A stretch of DNA of 64,000 bases from Bog-473 sp963711065 (GTDB lineage: Bacteria > Actinomycetota > Acidimicrobiia > Acidimicrobiales > RAAP-2): the NCBI GenBank assembly GCA_963711065.1, contig CAVQCO010000002.1, positions 620,001 to 684,000 of the forward strand, read 5' to 3'. Below, piece after piece: positions 44,244-53,248 of the stretch; positions within the stretch are counted from its first letter, which is position 1, and every line of letters starts with the position of its first letter. The notes beneath the pieces were generated by a model. The model was not told the DNA's origin and did not search any database. It saw only the letters and a list, made by a program, of their open reading frames with translations. The position numbers and the translations under genes are program-made.

Positions 44244-45419
44244 GTGCAGTTCGACCTCCCCGACGAACTGCTCGAGCTGCGTCAGAGCGTGCGGCGCCTC
44301 GCGCAGGAGAAGGTGAAGCCCCGCGCCCGGTCGATCGACAAGGACGGTGCGTACCCGACCGACCTCTTCGAGGCGTACCGGGACGCGGGCCTCCTCGGGC
44401 TGTGCATCCCGGTCGAGTACGGCGGCTCGGGGGCGGGGATCCTGGGTCTCGCCATCGCCATCGAGGAGGTGGCCAAGTACTCGAACACCGCAGCCCTGAT
44501 GCTGCTGCTGACGAGGCTGCCGACCGGCCCGGTCATGATCGCCGGCACCGAGGAGCAGAAGGCGCGCTATCTCCCGGGCATCTGCGAGGGCACGCTGCGT
44601 GCAGCCTTCGGGCTCTCGGAGCCCCAGGCGGGCAGCGACGTCATGGGGATGCGGACGCGGGGTGTCCCCGATCCTGGCTCGCCGGGCGGATGGGTGCTCA
44701 ACGGCACCAAGTGCTGGATGTCCGGCGTCCGGGAGGCCGACTGGTACACCGTGTTCGCCAAGACGAGTGACCCCGCGAGCAGGGCCCACGACTCGGTCAC
44801 CGCGTTCATCGTCGAGCGCGCCTGGGAGGGCGTGGAGGTCGGGCGCACCGACCACAAGATGGGCGTGCGCGGCGTCGACACCGGCGAGCTCCTCCTGACC
44901 GACGTCCAGGTGCCTGCTGAGAACGTGATCGGCGAGGTGGGCGGCTTCCGCCTGGCCATGCTCGGGTTGAACGCCATGCGCCCGGTCGTGGCGGCCCGCG
45001 GCATCGGGCTGGCCGAGGGTGCACTGATGTACGCGACCGAGTACGTGCAGCAGCGGGAGGCCTTCGGCAAGACGATCGCCGATTTCCAGGGGATCCAGTG
45101 GGAGATCGCCAAGTGCGCCGTCGACATCGAGGCCGCCCGGCTGCTCACCTACAGGGCGGCGGTCCTCGCCGATGCCGGGAAGTTCACCAAGGCGTACGTC
45201 CCCTACCTCTCCATGGCCAAGTACCACGCCACGGAATTGGCGGTGCGCGCCTCCTCGCTCGCCGTCCAGCTGCTGGGGGCCGCCGGCTACATGGAGGACC
45301 ATCCCACCGAGCAGTGGTACCGCGATGCGAAGCAGCTGACCATCGTCGAGGGGACGTCGCAGGTCCAGCTGGGACTGATCGCCCGCGGCGTCCTGGACCG
45401 GGACCTGTGGTGGGACTGA
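44244..45419 (+). CDS. Acyl-CoA dehydrogenase
   Basis: 391 residues from GTG 44244. Signatures: FGLSEPQAGSDVMGMRT (FAD/substrate loop), GTKCWMSGVREADWYTVFA, DHKMGVRGVDTGELLLTDV, YVQQREAFGKTIADFQGIQW and TIVEGTSQVQLGLIAR. The last ends with the usual C-terminal motif, and the catalytic Glu of short-chain enzymes fits EGTSQVQ. It oxidises an acyl-CoA to the 2-enoyl-CoA and passes electrons to ETF. It is divergent from the Lcp gene and overlaps the start of trpD by about ten bases. Confidence 0.92.
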   Translation: MQFDLPDELLELRQSVRRLAQEKVKPRARSIDKDGAYPTDLFEAYRDAGLLGLCIPVEYGGSGAGILGLAIAIEEVAKYSNTAALMLLLTRLPTGPVMIAGTEEQKARYLPGICEGTLRAAFGLSEPQAGSDVMGMRTRGVPDPGSPGGWVLNGTKCWMSGVREADWYTVFAKTSDPASRAHDSVTAFIVERAWEGVEVGRTDHKMGVRGVDTGELLLTDVQVPAENVIGEVGGFRLAMLGLNAMRPVVAARGIGLAEGALMYATEYVQQREAFGKTIADFQGIQWEIAKCAVDIEAARLLTYRAAVLADAGKFTKAYVPYLSMAKYHATELAVRASSLAVQLLGAAGYMEDHPTEQWYRDAKQLTIVEGTSQVQLGLIARGVLDRDLWWD

Positions 45420-46471
45420 GCTGGCCCGAGATCCTGGCGCGGCTGTCGCGAGGTGAGTCGCTCAGCGCGCCCGAGTCCGAGGACGCGCTGGGCGTGGTCC
45501 TGGCCGGCGAGGCCACGCCCGCACAGGTCGGAGCCTTCCTCGCCTTGCTGCACGCCAAGGGAGAGACCGCCGAAGAGGTGACCGGTCTCGCCCGGGCCAT
45601 GGTGGCGGCCTCCGTGCCCTGCCCCCTCGACGCCGACGACGCCGTCGTGGTCGACCTCGTGGGGACGGGAGGTGACCGGCTGGCCAGCATCAACGTGACC
45701 ACGTTGGCCGCCTTCATCACGGCGGGCAGCGGTGTGCCGGTGTGCAAACACGGCAACCGGGCCGCGTCGTCGTCGGTGGGCACCGCCGACGTGCTCGAGG
45801 CGTTGGGGGTAGCCATTGAGATCGGACCGGTGGGGGTGGCGCGGTGTGTGCGGGAGGCCGGCATGGGGTTCTGCTTCGCGCAGCGCTTCCACCCGGCCAT
45901 GCGCTTCGTGGGTCCGGTCCGCAAGGAGCTCGGTGTCCCGACCGTGTTCAACTTCCTCGGCCCGCTCATCAACCCGGCGCGGACGCGCTACCAGCTCGTC
46001 GGCGTGAGCGACGCAACGATGGGACCGATCATGGCCGGCGTGTTCGGGGCGACCGGCAGCCGGCACGCCATGATCGTGCACGCCGACGACGGGCTCGACG
46101 AGCTGAGCGTGACGTCATCGTCGAGTGTGTTGGAGGTGTGTGGCGACGGGTCGGGGGAGTTCGAAGTGCGCGACTGGCGGATCGATCCCGCATCGCTCGG
46201 TTTCCCCAGGGCGACGATGGCGGACCTGCGGGGTGGCGACGCCGCGTTCAACGCCGGCGTCATCCGCTCGGTGCTGGAGGGCGAACCAGGTGCCCGGCGC
46301 GACATCGGGGTGCTCAACGCCGCCGCCGCGCTGATGGTGGCCGGTCGGGTCGCCGACCTGGCCGAAGGCGTGGAGGTGGCCACGGAGTCGATCGACAGCG
46401 GCCGGGCGGTCGGCGTGCTCGACGCGCTGGTCGCTACGTCCCAAGCAGCGCTGCGCCGGCAGACGGACTGA
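45410..46471 (+). CDS. trpD: Anthranilate phosphoribosyltransferase
   Basis: 353 residues; GTG 45410 or 45407 starts inside the end of the acyl-CoA dehydrogenase gene. The PRPP-binding GTGGD (in VVDLVGTGGDRLASINVTT), KHGNRAASSSVGTADVLEALG, FCFAQRFHPAMRFVGPVRKE and FNFLGPLINPA are all TrpD hallmarks. It transfers phosphoribose to anthranilate in tryptophan synthesis. No other trp gene is present. Its 3' end overlaps the convergent galK gene by 38 bp. Confidence 0.92.
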   Translation: MGLSWPEILARLSRGESLSAPESEDALGVVLAGEATPAQVGAFLALLHAKGETAEEVTGLARAMVAASVPCPLDADDAVVVDLVGTGGDRLASINVTTLAAFITAGSGVPVCKHGNRAASSSVGTADVLEALGVAIEIGPVGVARCVREAGMGFCFAQRFHPAMRFVGPVRKELGVPTVFNFLGPLINPARTRYQLVGVSDATMGPIMAGVFGATGSRHAMIVHADDGLDELSVTSSSSVLEVCGDGSGEFEVRDWRIDPASLGFPRATMADLRGGDAAFNAGVIRSVLEGEPGARRDIGVLNAAAALMVAGRVADLAEGVEVATESIDSGRAVGVLDALVATSQAALRRQTD

Positions 46472-47456
46472 CCCGCCAGGCGCGGCGCGGCGTGTGGGCC
46501 GCCGGGTCCAGGGCCGGCGAGTCGGGCAGGCAGAGCGCGATGACACAGCCACCGAAACCACCACCGGTCATACGGGCACCGAGGACGCCCGGCAGAGCGA
46601 GCAGGTGCTCCACCAGCTCGTCAACGGCAGCCGTCGAGACCCGGTAGTCGGTGGCCAGGCTGCGGTGGCCCTCGGACATCAATGCGCCGAGGCCGGTCAG
46701 GTCGTCCTGCAACAGCAGCCGCTCGGCCTCCCTCACCCGGGCGCACTCGGTGACCACGTGGCGGGCCCTCCGGCGCAACACAGGATCGGCGAGCGCGCTC
46801 AGGTCGCCGAGCTTGCAGGTGCCCAGCGGCCGGCCCAGCAGGTGGGCGGCCTGCTCGCATTCGGCGCGCCGGGTGGCGTAGGGGGTCGCGGTCAACAGGC
46901 GCGGGCTCTCGCTGTGCACGACCACGAACGCGGCGTCGGCAGGGATGGCGACCGGGCGGGTCTCGAGCGTCGAGAAGTCGATGCGCAAAGCGTGGTCCGC
47001 CCGGGCGCCAGCGATGGCGAGCGGATCGAGCAGACCGACATGGGCGCCGGCGCTGCGTTCGGCCTCCTGGCTGGAGCGGGCCAGCGCCAGGGGGTCGGGG
47101 TCGTGCCCGAGAGCGAGCAACAGCGCAACCGCGAAGGCGGCACTCGAGGAAAGGCCGGCTCCGACCGGGATGGTGCTGGTCACCCGGATGCGGCCGCCCG
47201 AGGGCGGAGGCTGCAGCCGGAGGAGCCCGGCCGCCAGGAGGGCCTCGGGCGGAACCGGGGCGGTGTCGCCCAGCGCGATCTCGAGCGGCTGGTTCGGGAA
47301 CTGGTCCGAGTCGATGCCGACGAGGAAGCTGCCCGGCTTCAGTGTGACGGTGACCTCGGTGGCCAGGTCGATGGCCATCGGCAGCGAGAGCCCGCCGTTG
47401 TAGTCGGTGTGATCGCCGATGACGGTGACACGTCCTGGGGCGCGGGCCGTGGGCAC
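46434..47456 (-). CDS. galK: Galactokinase
   Basis: 340 residues from GTG 47456. The galactokinase signature PGRVTVIGDHTDYNGGLSLP holds the sugar-binding residues. The GHMP ATP loop is VGAGLSSSAAFAVALL, and the third motif MTGGGFGGCVIAL is near the C-terminus. It phosphorylates galactose at C1 in the Leloir pathway. It is shorter than E. coli GalK (about 380) but complete in motifs. No galT or galE is nearby. It is divergent from the racemase-like gene, with about 65 bp between starts. Confidence 0.87.
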   Translation of the reverse strand: MPTARAPGRVTVIGDHTDYNGGLSLPMAIDLATEVTVTLKPGSFLVGIDSDQFPNQPLEIALGDTAPVPPEALLAAGLLRLQPPPSGGRIRVTSTIPVGAGLSSSAAFAVALLLALGHDPDPLALARSSQEAERSAGAHVGLLDPLAIAGARADHALRIDFSTLETRPVAIPADAAFVVVHSESPRLLTATPYATRRAECEQAAHLLGRPLGTCKLGDLSALADPVLRRRARHVVTECARVREAERLLLQDDLTGLGALMSEGHRSLATDYRVSTAAVDELVEHLLALPGVLGARMTGGGFGGCVIALCLPDSPALDPAAHTPRRAWRVSPSAGAALLGT

Positions 47457-47521
47457 GGCTCCAGCTTGGCCCAGCGCGGGCCGGCTTGACCGTCGTGGGC
47501 GCTCCGGGTCACGATCCTGCG

Positions 47522-48700
47522 ATGGCCGACCGGGGTGGACCGCTGCAGGGGATCAAGATCATCGAGCTGGCGGGGATCGGACCGGCGCCCTACACCTGCA
47601 TGATGCTGGCGGACGCCGGAGCCCAGGTGCTGCGCCTCGAGCGGGCCGCACCCGGGGCGGTCGAGCGCGGCGAAGCGCTCCGTTCGGCCGGGTCGGGGCC
47701 GTACTGGGACCTGCTCAACCGGTCGCGGCCGTCCGTCGGGATAGACCTGAAGAACCCCGACGCCGTCGAACTGGTCCTGAGCCTCGTCGAGCAGGCGGAC
47801 GGGCTCGTCGAGGGGTTCCGGCCCGGCGTGGCCGAGCGGCTGGGGGTGGGGCCCGACGCGTGCTTCGCACGGAACCGCCGGCTCGTCTACGGGCGCATGA
47901 CCGGGTGGGGCCAGCATGGTCCCATGGCGTCGATGGCGGGGCACGACATCGACTACATCGCGATCGGCGGCGCGCTGTGGTCGCTCGGGCGGGCCGGTTC
48001 GGCCCCGGTGCCGCCGCTCAACCTGGTCGGGGACTTCGGCGGCGGCGGGATGATGCTGGCCTTCGGCATGGTGGCCGCCCTGCTCGAGTCGGCTCGATCG
48101 GGCGAGGGGCAGGTCGTGGACGCCGCCATGACGGACGGCTCCGCGTCGCTGATGACGATCATCCACGCGTTCCACCTGAACGGCCTGTGGAACGAGCAGC
48201 GGGGCGACAACATGCTCGACACCGGCGCCCCCTTCTACGAGGTCTACGAGACGTCCGACGGGCAGTGGATGGCTGTGGGGGCCATCGAGTCGCAGTTCTA
48301 CGCCGCGCTGCTCGAGGGGCTCGGGTTGGCCGGGGACTCTTCGTTGCCGGCGCAGATGTCGCGGCCGGACTGGCCGGCGCTGAAGGAGCGCTTCGCCGCC
48401 GTGTTCCGCACCAAAACGCGCGATGAATGGACCGCCGTCTTCGACGGGACGGACGCCTGCGTGGCCCCCGTCCTCTCCCCGTGGGAGGCCCACCGGCACC
48501 CGCACAACGTGGCGCGCTCGACCTACATCGAGGTGGACGGTGTCGTCCAACCCGGTCCGGCACCGCGGTTCACGCGGACCCCGTCCGCCGTCTCGAAGCC
48601 ACCGTCGCCACCGGGTGCCGACACCGTGTCGGGGCTCGTCGAGTGGGGGGTGCCCGAGGACGTGGTGTCGAAGCTGCGCGAGTCGGGGGCGTTGAGCTAG
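47522..48700 (+). CDS. CaiB/BaiF CoA-transferase family, alpha-methylacyl-CoA racemase type
   Basis: 392 residues from ATG 47522. N-terminal LQGIKIIELAGIGPAPYTCM, RSRPSVGIDLKNPDAVELV, VEGFRPGVAERLGVGPD and RMTGWGQHGP are class III CoA-transferase motifs. GHDIDYIAIGGAL matches the catalytic His of alpha-methylacyl-CoA racemase, and DTGAPFYEVYETSDGQWMAVG is typical of that subgroup. The likely role is epimerising 2-methylacyl-CoA in branched-chain or sterol side-chain degradation, which fits the acyl-CoA dehydrogenase nearby. A strong terminator follows. Confidence 0.9.
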   Translation: MADRGGPLQGIKIIELAGIGPAPYTCMMLADAGAQVLRLERAAPGAVERGEALRSAGSGPYWDLLNRSRPSVGIDLKNPDAVELVLSLVEQADGLVEGFRPGVAERLGVGPDACFARNRRLVYGRMTGWGQHGPMASMAGHDIDYIAIGGALWSLGRAGSAPVPPLNLVGDFGGGGMMLAFGMVAALLESARSGEGQVVDAAMTDGSASLMTIIHAFHLNGLWNEQRGDNMLDTGAPFYEVYETSDGQWMAVGAIESQFYAALLEGLGLAGDSSLPAQMSRPDWPALKERFAAVFRTKTRDEWTAVFDGTDACVAPVLSPWEAHRHPHNVARSTYIEVDGVVQPGPAPRFTRTPSAVSKPPSPPGADTVSGLVEWGVPEDVVSKLRESGALS

Positions 48701-48746
48701 CAGCGAGAGCTGTCGACGGTCTCGCGCCGAGGAGATGGGCCCGCCG

Positions 48747-48780
48747 CGGGAAGAGGGCCCCGTGAGGGGCCCTCTTCCCG
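48747..48780. terminator. Bidirectional terminator hairpin
   Basis: A perfect 15-bp stem CGGGAAGAGGGCCCC with a GTGA loop (48762-48765) and its complement to 48780. It lies between the convergent racemase-like gene and the GYW-repeat gene; no T tract follows. The loop is the same as in the terminator at 27932. Confidence 0.85.
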
Positions 48781-48798
48781 CGTCATACGTTTCGGCAC

Positions 48799-50202
48799 TC
48801 AGATGCCGAGGGAGATCCCTGCCGCATCGTTGACACCGGTGCCGCCGAGGCTGCCCGAGAACCCGGCGGAGCCGTAGTTGAACACGCCGCCGTCGGAAGC
48901 GACGAACCAGTACCCGTTGCCGTTGGGGGCCGCCGCCATGCCGACGATGGGCGAGTTCAGGTGGATGCTCCCCGTCGAGCCCCAGAACCCTGCATCCCCA
49001 TAGGAGAAGATCCCGCCGTCGGAGGCCACGAACCAGTAGCCGTGACCCGAGGGCGTCGGCGCCATGCCGACCACCGGCTTGTTCAGGTGCAGGTTGCCCG
49101 TCGAGCCCCAGAACCCGGCGTCGCCGTAGGCGAAGATGCCGCCGTCGGAGGCCACCAGCCAGTACCCGTGACCCGAGGGCGTCGGCGCCATGCCGACGAT
49201 GGGCTTGTTGAGGTGCAGGCTGCCGGCCGAGCCGTAGAAGCCGGCCGAGCCGTAGTTGAACACCCCTCCGTCGGAGGCCACGAACCAGTAACCCTTGCCG
49301 TCGGGTGCGGCCGCCATGCCGACGACCGGCTTGTTCAGGTGGAGGCTGCCGGTCGAGCCGTAGAAGCCGGCATCGCCACTGGCGTACACGCCACCATCGC
49401 CTCCGACCATCCAGTAGCCGCCGCCGTCAGGGGACGGGGCCATGCCGACGATGTTGGCGTTCAGGTTGTAGTACTGGGCGCCATCGAGGTACGAGAGGTA
49501 GTTGTCGTTCCCGAACCCGGTGATCTCGCCCTGCTGGCCGAACAGGTAGTACCCGCTCGACGGGTTGGTCGGGACGATGTTGTACGCGATCGTGCCGGAG
49601 ATGTCGACGGATGAGTTCGTGCAGTCGAATTGCACGCCCACGGTCTTCACCGGGCTCGGGCCCGGCGTGAAGACATACTGGTCCACCTCGATAGCGCTGG
49701 TCGCCGAGTTGTCACCGTTGTTGTACGTCCCCGTGCCGCACTTGGCGCTGTCCGCCGACACGCCCATCGTCGCCGAGAACAACTGCCCTCCCGCCAGGGC
49801 TCCCGGCGGGACCATCTGGAACGAACCGCCGTTTCCTCCCGGACCCTCGCCGTAGTTCAGGCAGAGCACGTCCGTCGGGCCGGTATTGCAGTTGATGTTG
49901 GTCGGATAGACGGGCGCCGGGTTGTCCCACGAGTACACGGTGCTCTGGTTGGACGACAGATCGGTCACCACGATGTTGGCGAGCGTCAGGGGTGCCACGG
50001 CATGGGGGTGCTGCACCGCAGGCATCTGCGTCCCGACCACCGGCACGCCCGGGTCGTGCGGCCCGAAGGGCTTTGCCGCTCCCGCCGGCGCGCTGAGGAC
50101 GAGGCCGAGGACGATCATGGATGACGTGGCCAGCAGGACCACGGCGCTGCGCTGCAGTGTGCGCCCCGGTGGACGCGCACGGTGCCAGTTGATTGTGTTC
50201 AT
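48799..50202 (-). CDS. Secreted GYW-repeat protein
   Basis: 467 residues. The signal peptide is residues 1-43 (basic HRARPPGRTLQR, then LLATSSMIVLGLVLSAPAGA). A first domain of about 200 residues (NIVVTDLSSNQSTVYSWDNP, QLFSATMGVSADS, VGVQFDCTNSSVDISGT) is unrecognised. It is followed by about five repeats such as GYWFVASDGGIFSYGDAGFW and GYWLVASDGGIFAYGDAGFW. The repeats are those of the proteins at 3401 and 9327. The first domain differs, so GYW arrays are attached to varied partners. It is divergent from the PknG operon across a 728-bp regulatory region. Confidence 0.82.
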   Translation of the reverse strand: MNTINWHRARPPGRTLQRSAVVLLATSSMIVLGLVLSAPAGAAKPFGPHDPGVPVVGTQMPAVQHPHAVAPLTLANIVVTDLSSNQSTVYSWDNPAPVYPTNINCNTGPTDVLCLNYGEGPGGNGGSFQMVPPGALAGGQLFSATMGVSADSAKCGTGTYNNGDNSATSAIEVDQYVFTPGPSPVKTVGVQFDCTNSSVDISGTIAYNIVPTNPSSGYYLFGQQGEITGFGNDNYLSYLDGAQYYNLNANIVGMAPSPDGGGYWMVGGDGGVYASGDAGFYGSTGSLHLNKPVVGMAAAPDGKGYWFVASDGGVFNYGSAGFYGSAGSLHLNKPIVGMAPTPSGHGYWLVASDGGIFAYGDAGFWGSTGNLHLNKPVVGMAPTPSGHGYWFVASDGGIFSYGDAGFWGSTGSIHLNSPIVGMAAAPNGNGYWFVASDGGVFNYGSAGFSGSLGGTGVNDAAGISLGI

Positions 50203-50371
50203 TTTGCTCCCTCTCCTGGTGCTGTCGCCGGACCTGTCGAGACCGTTTCGATCTCTCAGGACGGCGCGGCTGCGGATTTCGCAGCTGTCTCGTCCCCAAC
50301 TCGATCTTCGGTGCTCCGTTTCTCGGCGGCCTCCGCTTCGACACGTCGCACCCGAACCGTAGGAACCACCG

Positions 50372-50770
50372 GTAAGGGCGCAGTAAGGCGGCGCACCGTA
50401 GCGGACGGTGACCTAATTGGCAATGAGTAGCTCGATCCCGACATGTATCGCTCGATCCCGACATGTATCGGCGGCTGCCAGCATCCGACGTGCAGCGCCA
50501 AGATCTCGCCGACGCCCGTCGACGTCGCGGTGACCGGGCGGGCCGGGGGCCCCGACGTCACCGCTGCCGCGGCAGGTGCCGGCGTTGTCGGGATGTTGGT
50601 CTTCAGTCTTTGCTGAAACATGGTGATCATCGGGGCCTCCTCTCGTCGTTGTTCGGTCCCGTGTCAGTGGTCTACCGACCGCCGGTAACGCCGAAGTAAG
50701 GCGAGGAGGTGGACGAGCCCCGTCGGGCCGGAAGCCCGCCCTCCGCGGCGGCCCTTACCGGGCGCTTACC
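50372..50770. promoter_or_regulatory. Three 11-bp-phased direct-repeat pairs (SARP-box-like)
   Basis: Pair A: GTAAGGGCGCAGTAAGG (50372-50388). Pair B: GTAACGCCGAAGTAAGG (50685-50701). Pair C, opposite orientation: CTTACCGGGCGCTTACC (50754-50770). In each the two half-sites start exactly 11 bp apart. SARP regulators bind direct repeats with 11-bp phasing, and a SARP-type protein is the last gene of the downstream operon. Confidence 0.6.
50431..50470 (+). repeat. Exact 20-bp tandem duplication
   Basis: CTCGATCCCGACATGTATCG occurs twice head-to-tail (50431-50450 and 50451-50470) in the divergent promoter region. It lies between the SARP-box-like pairs A and B. Confidence 0.9.
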
Positions 50771-50930
50771 GGGGATCCCTACGGTCAGCCGGCATGAAAG
50801 GGCGCGACGGCGGGACCGCGATCACACCTCGGCGCAGGCTTCGGATATCGTGCGGGGGCCTTGGGGTGAGGTGTTCGACCGATCCGCGGTCAGTGTGGCG
50901 CAGGATGTGGCGACACGAGGAGGGCTCAAG

Positions 50931-52241
50931 GTGACGACGACGGCTCCGCCGCTTCGGGCGACCCGCTCTGCAGGCGCCCCGCTCGGCCTGTCGCGCCGCA
51001 CGACTCCTGTGCGGCTCCGCGTCGCCGCGGTCTCCATTGCGCTTCTTTCCCTCGTGGCCGGTCTCGTGGCGGCCCTCGCCGTGTCCGAGCGGCAGTCGGC
51101 GACGTCGTCGGCGTGGACGAGCTCGGAGCCCCTCCTCGTGACGGCCCAGGACATCGACACGTCGTTGTCCGACGCCGACACGACGGCGGCCGTGGCCCTC
51201 CAGGGGCGAATCGAGCCGGCCGCGCTGCAGAGCCGGTACCAGACGGACCTGGCGCGGGCGTCGTCCGACCTCGCGGTGGCCGCCCAGGAGGCGGGATCCG
51301 ACCCGACCCTCGCCACTTCGCTCCGGACGCTCTCGACGGCACTGCCCGTGTACGCCGGCATCGTCCAGCAAGCGAACTTCAACGAGCGCCAGGCGTCCTA
51401 TCCACTCGCCGCGGCGTACCTCGCCGAGGCCAACAACCTGATGCGGATCACCATGTTGCCGGCTGCCGCCCAGGTGTACGGCACCGAGGTGCGGCGGCTC
51501 CAGGGCGACCAGAACCAGGCCGTGTCACCCTGGCTGACGGCGTTGGCGGTCGTCGCCTCGGTGGGGCTCCTCGTTGCGCTGGTACTGGCGCAGCGGTCGC
51601 TGAGCCGCCGCTTCCACCGCACGTGGAACGTGCCCTTGACGGCCGCCACACTCATTCTGGTCGTACTCGGGATCTGGGGCATCGTCGCCCTGGCGACCCA
51701 GAGCTCGGGAGTCAGTACGGCCATGGCCAACGGCTCACACCCGGTGTCCGTCTTCACCGACGCCCGGATCCTGGCCCTCCGGGCACGGGCCGACGACGAG
51801 CTGACGCTGTTGACCCGCGACTCGGACCCCTCGTACCAAGAGGACTACACCAGCACGGCGGCCGCGCTGAGCGCCCTGCTGGCTCCGGGCGGGTCGACGG
51901 GCGACACGGCGGAGCAGAACCAGCTGGCGCAGGCGCGCGCCGAGTTCGCGAGATACCGCTCGGTGCACGCGCAGATCCGCCAGGCGGACGAGACCGGCGA
52001 CCTCGGCGGTGCGGTCAAGTTGGCCTCCGAGAGCGGTGCCCACGGATTGCCTGCGGTCTCGTCGCAGCTGAATAGCACGCTCTCGGCCGGCATCGACAGC
52101 TCGCAGGCCACCTTCGTGGACACCACGTCCGGCGCCGCCTCGGACCTCGACGGCCTCGTGTGGGGCCTCGCCATCGGCGCGGTCCTGATCGCCGTGCTCG
52201 TGCTCGTCGGCTTCCAGCCCCGGATCGAGGAGTACCGGTGA
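50931..52241 (+). CDS. glnX: GlnX-like membrane sensor protein
   Basis: 436 residues from GTG 50931, chosen for GAGGAGGG six bases upstream; open frame further 5' is not conserved-looking. A basic cytoplasmic N-terminus is followed by a helix (about 30-52) and a periplasmic helical domain (about 55-195, rich in Ala, Asp and Thr). Two helices (about 200-225 and 240-262), a second periplasmic helical domain and a final helix (about 410-430) come next. This resembles GlnX, the membrane partner of GlnH in the PknG amino-acid-sensing operon of mycobacteria. The next two recognisable genes are GlnH-like and PknG-like, which supports the assignment more than sequence alone. It overlaps the next gene by GTGA. 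Confidence 0.75.
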   Translation: MTTTAPPLRATRSAGAPLGLSRRTTPVRLRVAAVSIALLSLVAGLVAALAVSERQSATSSAWTSSEPLLVTAQDIDTSLSDADTTAAVALQGRIEPAALQSRYQTDLARASSDLAVAAQEAGSDPTLATSLRTLSTALPVYAGIVQQANFNERQASYPLAAAYLAEANNLMRITMLPAAAQVYGTEVRRLQGDQNQAVSPWLTALAVVASVGLLVALVLAQRSLSRRFHRTWNVPLTAATLILVVLGIWGIVALATQSSGVSTAMANGSHPVSVFTDARILALRARADDELTLLTRDSDPSYQEDYTSTAAALSALLAPGGSTGDTAEQNQLAQARAEFARYRSVHAQIRQADETGDLGGAVKLASESGAHGLPAVSSQLNSTLSAGIDSSQATFVDTTSGAASDLDGLVWGLAIGAVLIAVLVLVGFQPRIEEYR

Positions 52242-53248
52242 GGGGCACGCGCCGCGGCCAGACGCGGGCCGGGATCCGGCGGCGCGTCGTGGCGGGACTG
52301 GTCCTCGTCGCATCGCTGGCGCTGGCGGCCTGCGGGACGTCGACGCCCGCCACGACGAGCTCGGTGCCGGCGCTCGACGTGCTGCCCAAGGGCGCGGTCG
52401 TCGTGCACCCGACGCCACCGACCCCACCGACGTGCGACCCCACGGCCAGCCTGGCCCCGCCCCCCACGATGCCGGCGCCCGGGAACATGCCGGCGGGCTC
52501 GTACATGGCACAGATCCAGGCCCGTGGCTACCTGAAGGTCGGGGTGGACCAGAACACCTACCTGTGGGGCTACCGCGATCCCGTCTCGGGTGATCTGAGT
52601 GGCTTCGACATCGACATGCTGCGCCAGGTCAGCCAGGCCATCTTCGGGTCTCCCGACGCCATCCGCTTCACGATCGTCCCCAACGCAGACCGCATGCAGG
52701 CCGTCGAGTCCGGCGAGGTGGACATCGTGGCCGAGACGATGACGATGACGTGCGACCGCGAGAAGTCGGTCGACTTCTCCAGCGTCTACTACGAGGCCAA
52801 CCAAAAGATCCTCGTGCCCGACAATTCCCCGATCACCGGGCCCCAGGACCTGGGCGGCAAGCGGGTGTGCGGGCCCGCCGATTCGACCTCGGTGCAGAAC
52901 CTCGTCAAGCCGGGCATGCCGCGGCACATCCAGATCTGGGCCGTCCAGGACATGACGGACTGCCTGGTCATGCTGCAGCAGAACCAGGTCGACGCCATCA
53001 GCACCGACGACGCCATCCTGGTCGGGCTCCAGGCGCAGGACCCCAACACGATGATCGTCAATGTCCCCTTCAGCAGCGAGCCGTACGGGATGGCCATCAG
53101 CAAGGCCCACCCCGACTTCACGAGGTTCGTGAACGGGGTGCTGGCCCAGGTGCGCGCCGACAGCGCCTGGACGCAGATCTACACGCATTGGCTGGCGCCA
53201 CACATTGCCGGGCCGATCCCGGCGCCGCCAAAGGCGAACTACAAGTGA
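52238..53248 (+). CDS. glnH: GlnH-like solute-binding lipoprotein
   Basis: 336 residues from GTG 52238. The lipoprotein signal ends LALAACG, with the lipid-modified Cys at about residue 32. After a Pro/Thr-rich linker, the family 3 solute-binding domain reads YLKVGVDQNTYLWGY, SGFDIDMLRQVSQAIFG, VESGEVDIVAETMTMTCDRE, DFSSVYYEANQKILV and QDLGGKRVCGPADSTSVQN. It probably binds glutamate/aspartate-type amino acids outside the membrane. There is no ABC permease here, so it acts in sensing, not uptake, as with mycobacterial GlnH. GTGA overlaps on both sides indicate tight co-translation. Confidence 0.9.
   Translation: MRGTRRGQTRAGIRRRVVAGLVLVASLALAACGTSTPATTSSVPALDVLPKGAVVVHPTPPTPPTCDPTASLAPPPTMPAPGNMPAGSYMAQIQARGYLKVGVDQNTYLWGYRDPVSGDLSGFDIDMLRQVSQAIFGSPDAIRFTIVPNADRMQAVESGEVDIVAETMTMTCDREKSVDFSSVYYEANQKILVPDNSPITGPQDLGGKRVCGPADSTSVQNLVKPGMPRHIQIWAVQDMTDCLVMLQQNQVDAISTDDAILVGLQAQDPNTMIVNVPFSSEPYGMAISKAHPDFTRFVNGVLAQVRADSAWTQIYTHWLAPHIAGPIPAPPKANYK

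Larger units (their letters stand above)
50203..50930. other. Divergent intergenic regulatory region
   Basis: 728 bp without a convincing gene, between the secreted-protein gene and the sensor-kinase operon. It contains three pairs of 11-bp-phased GTAAGG-type repeats and an exact 20-bp tandem duplication. The GAGGAGGG ribosome site of the next gene lies at its end. Confidence 0.6.
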
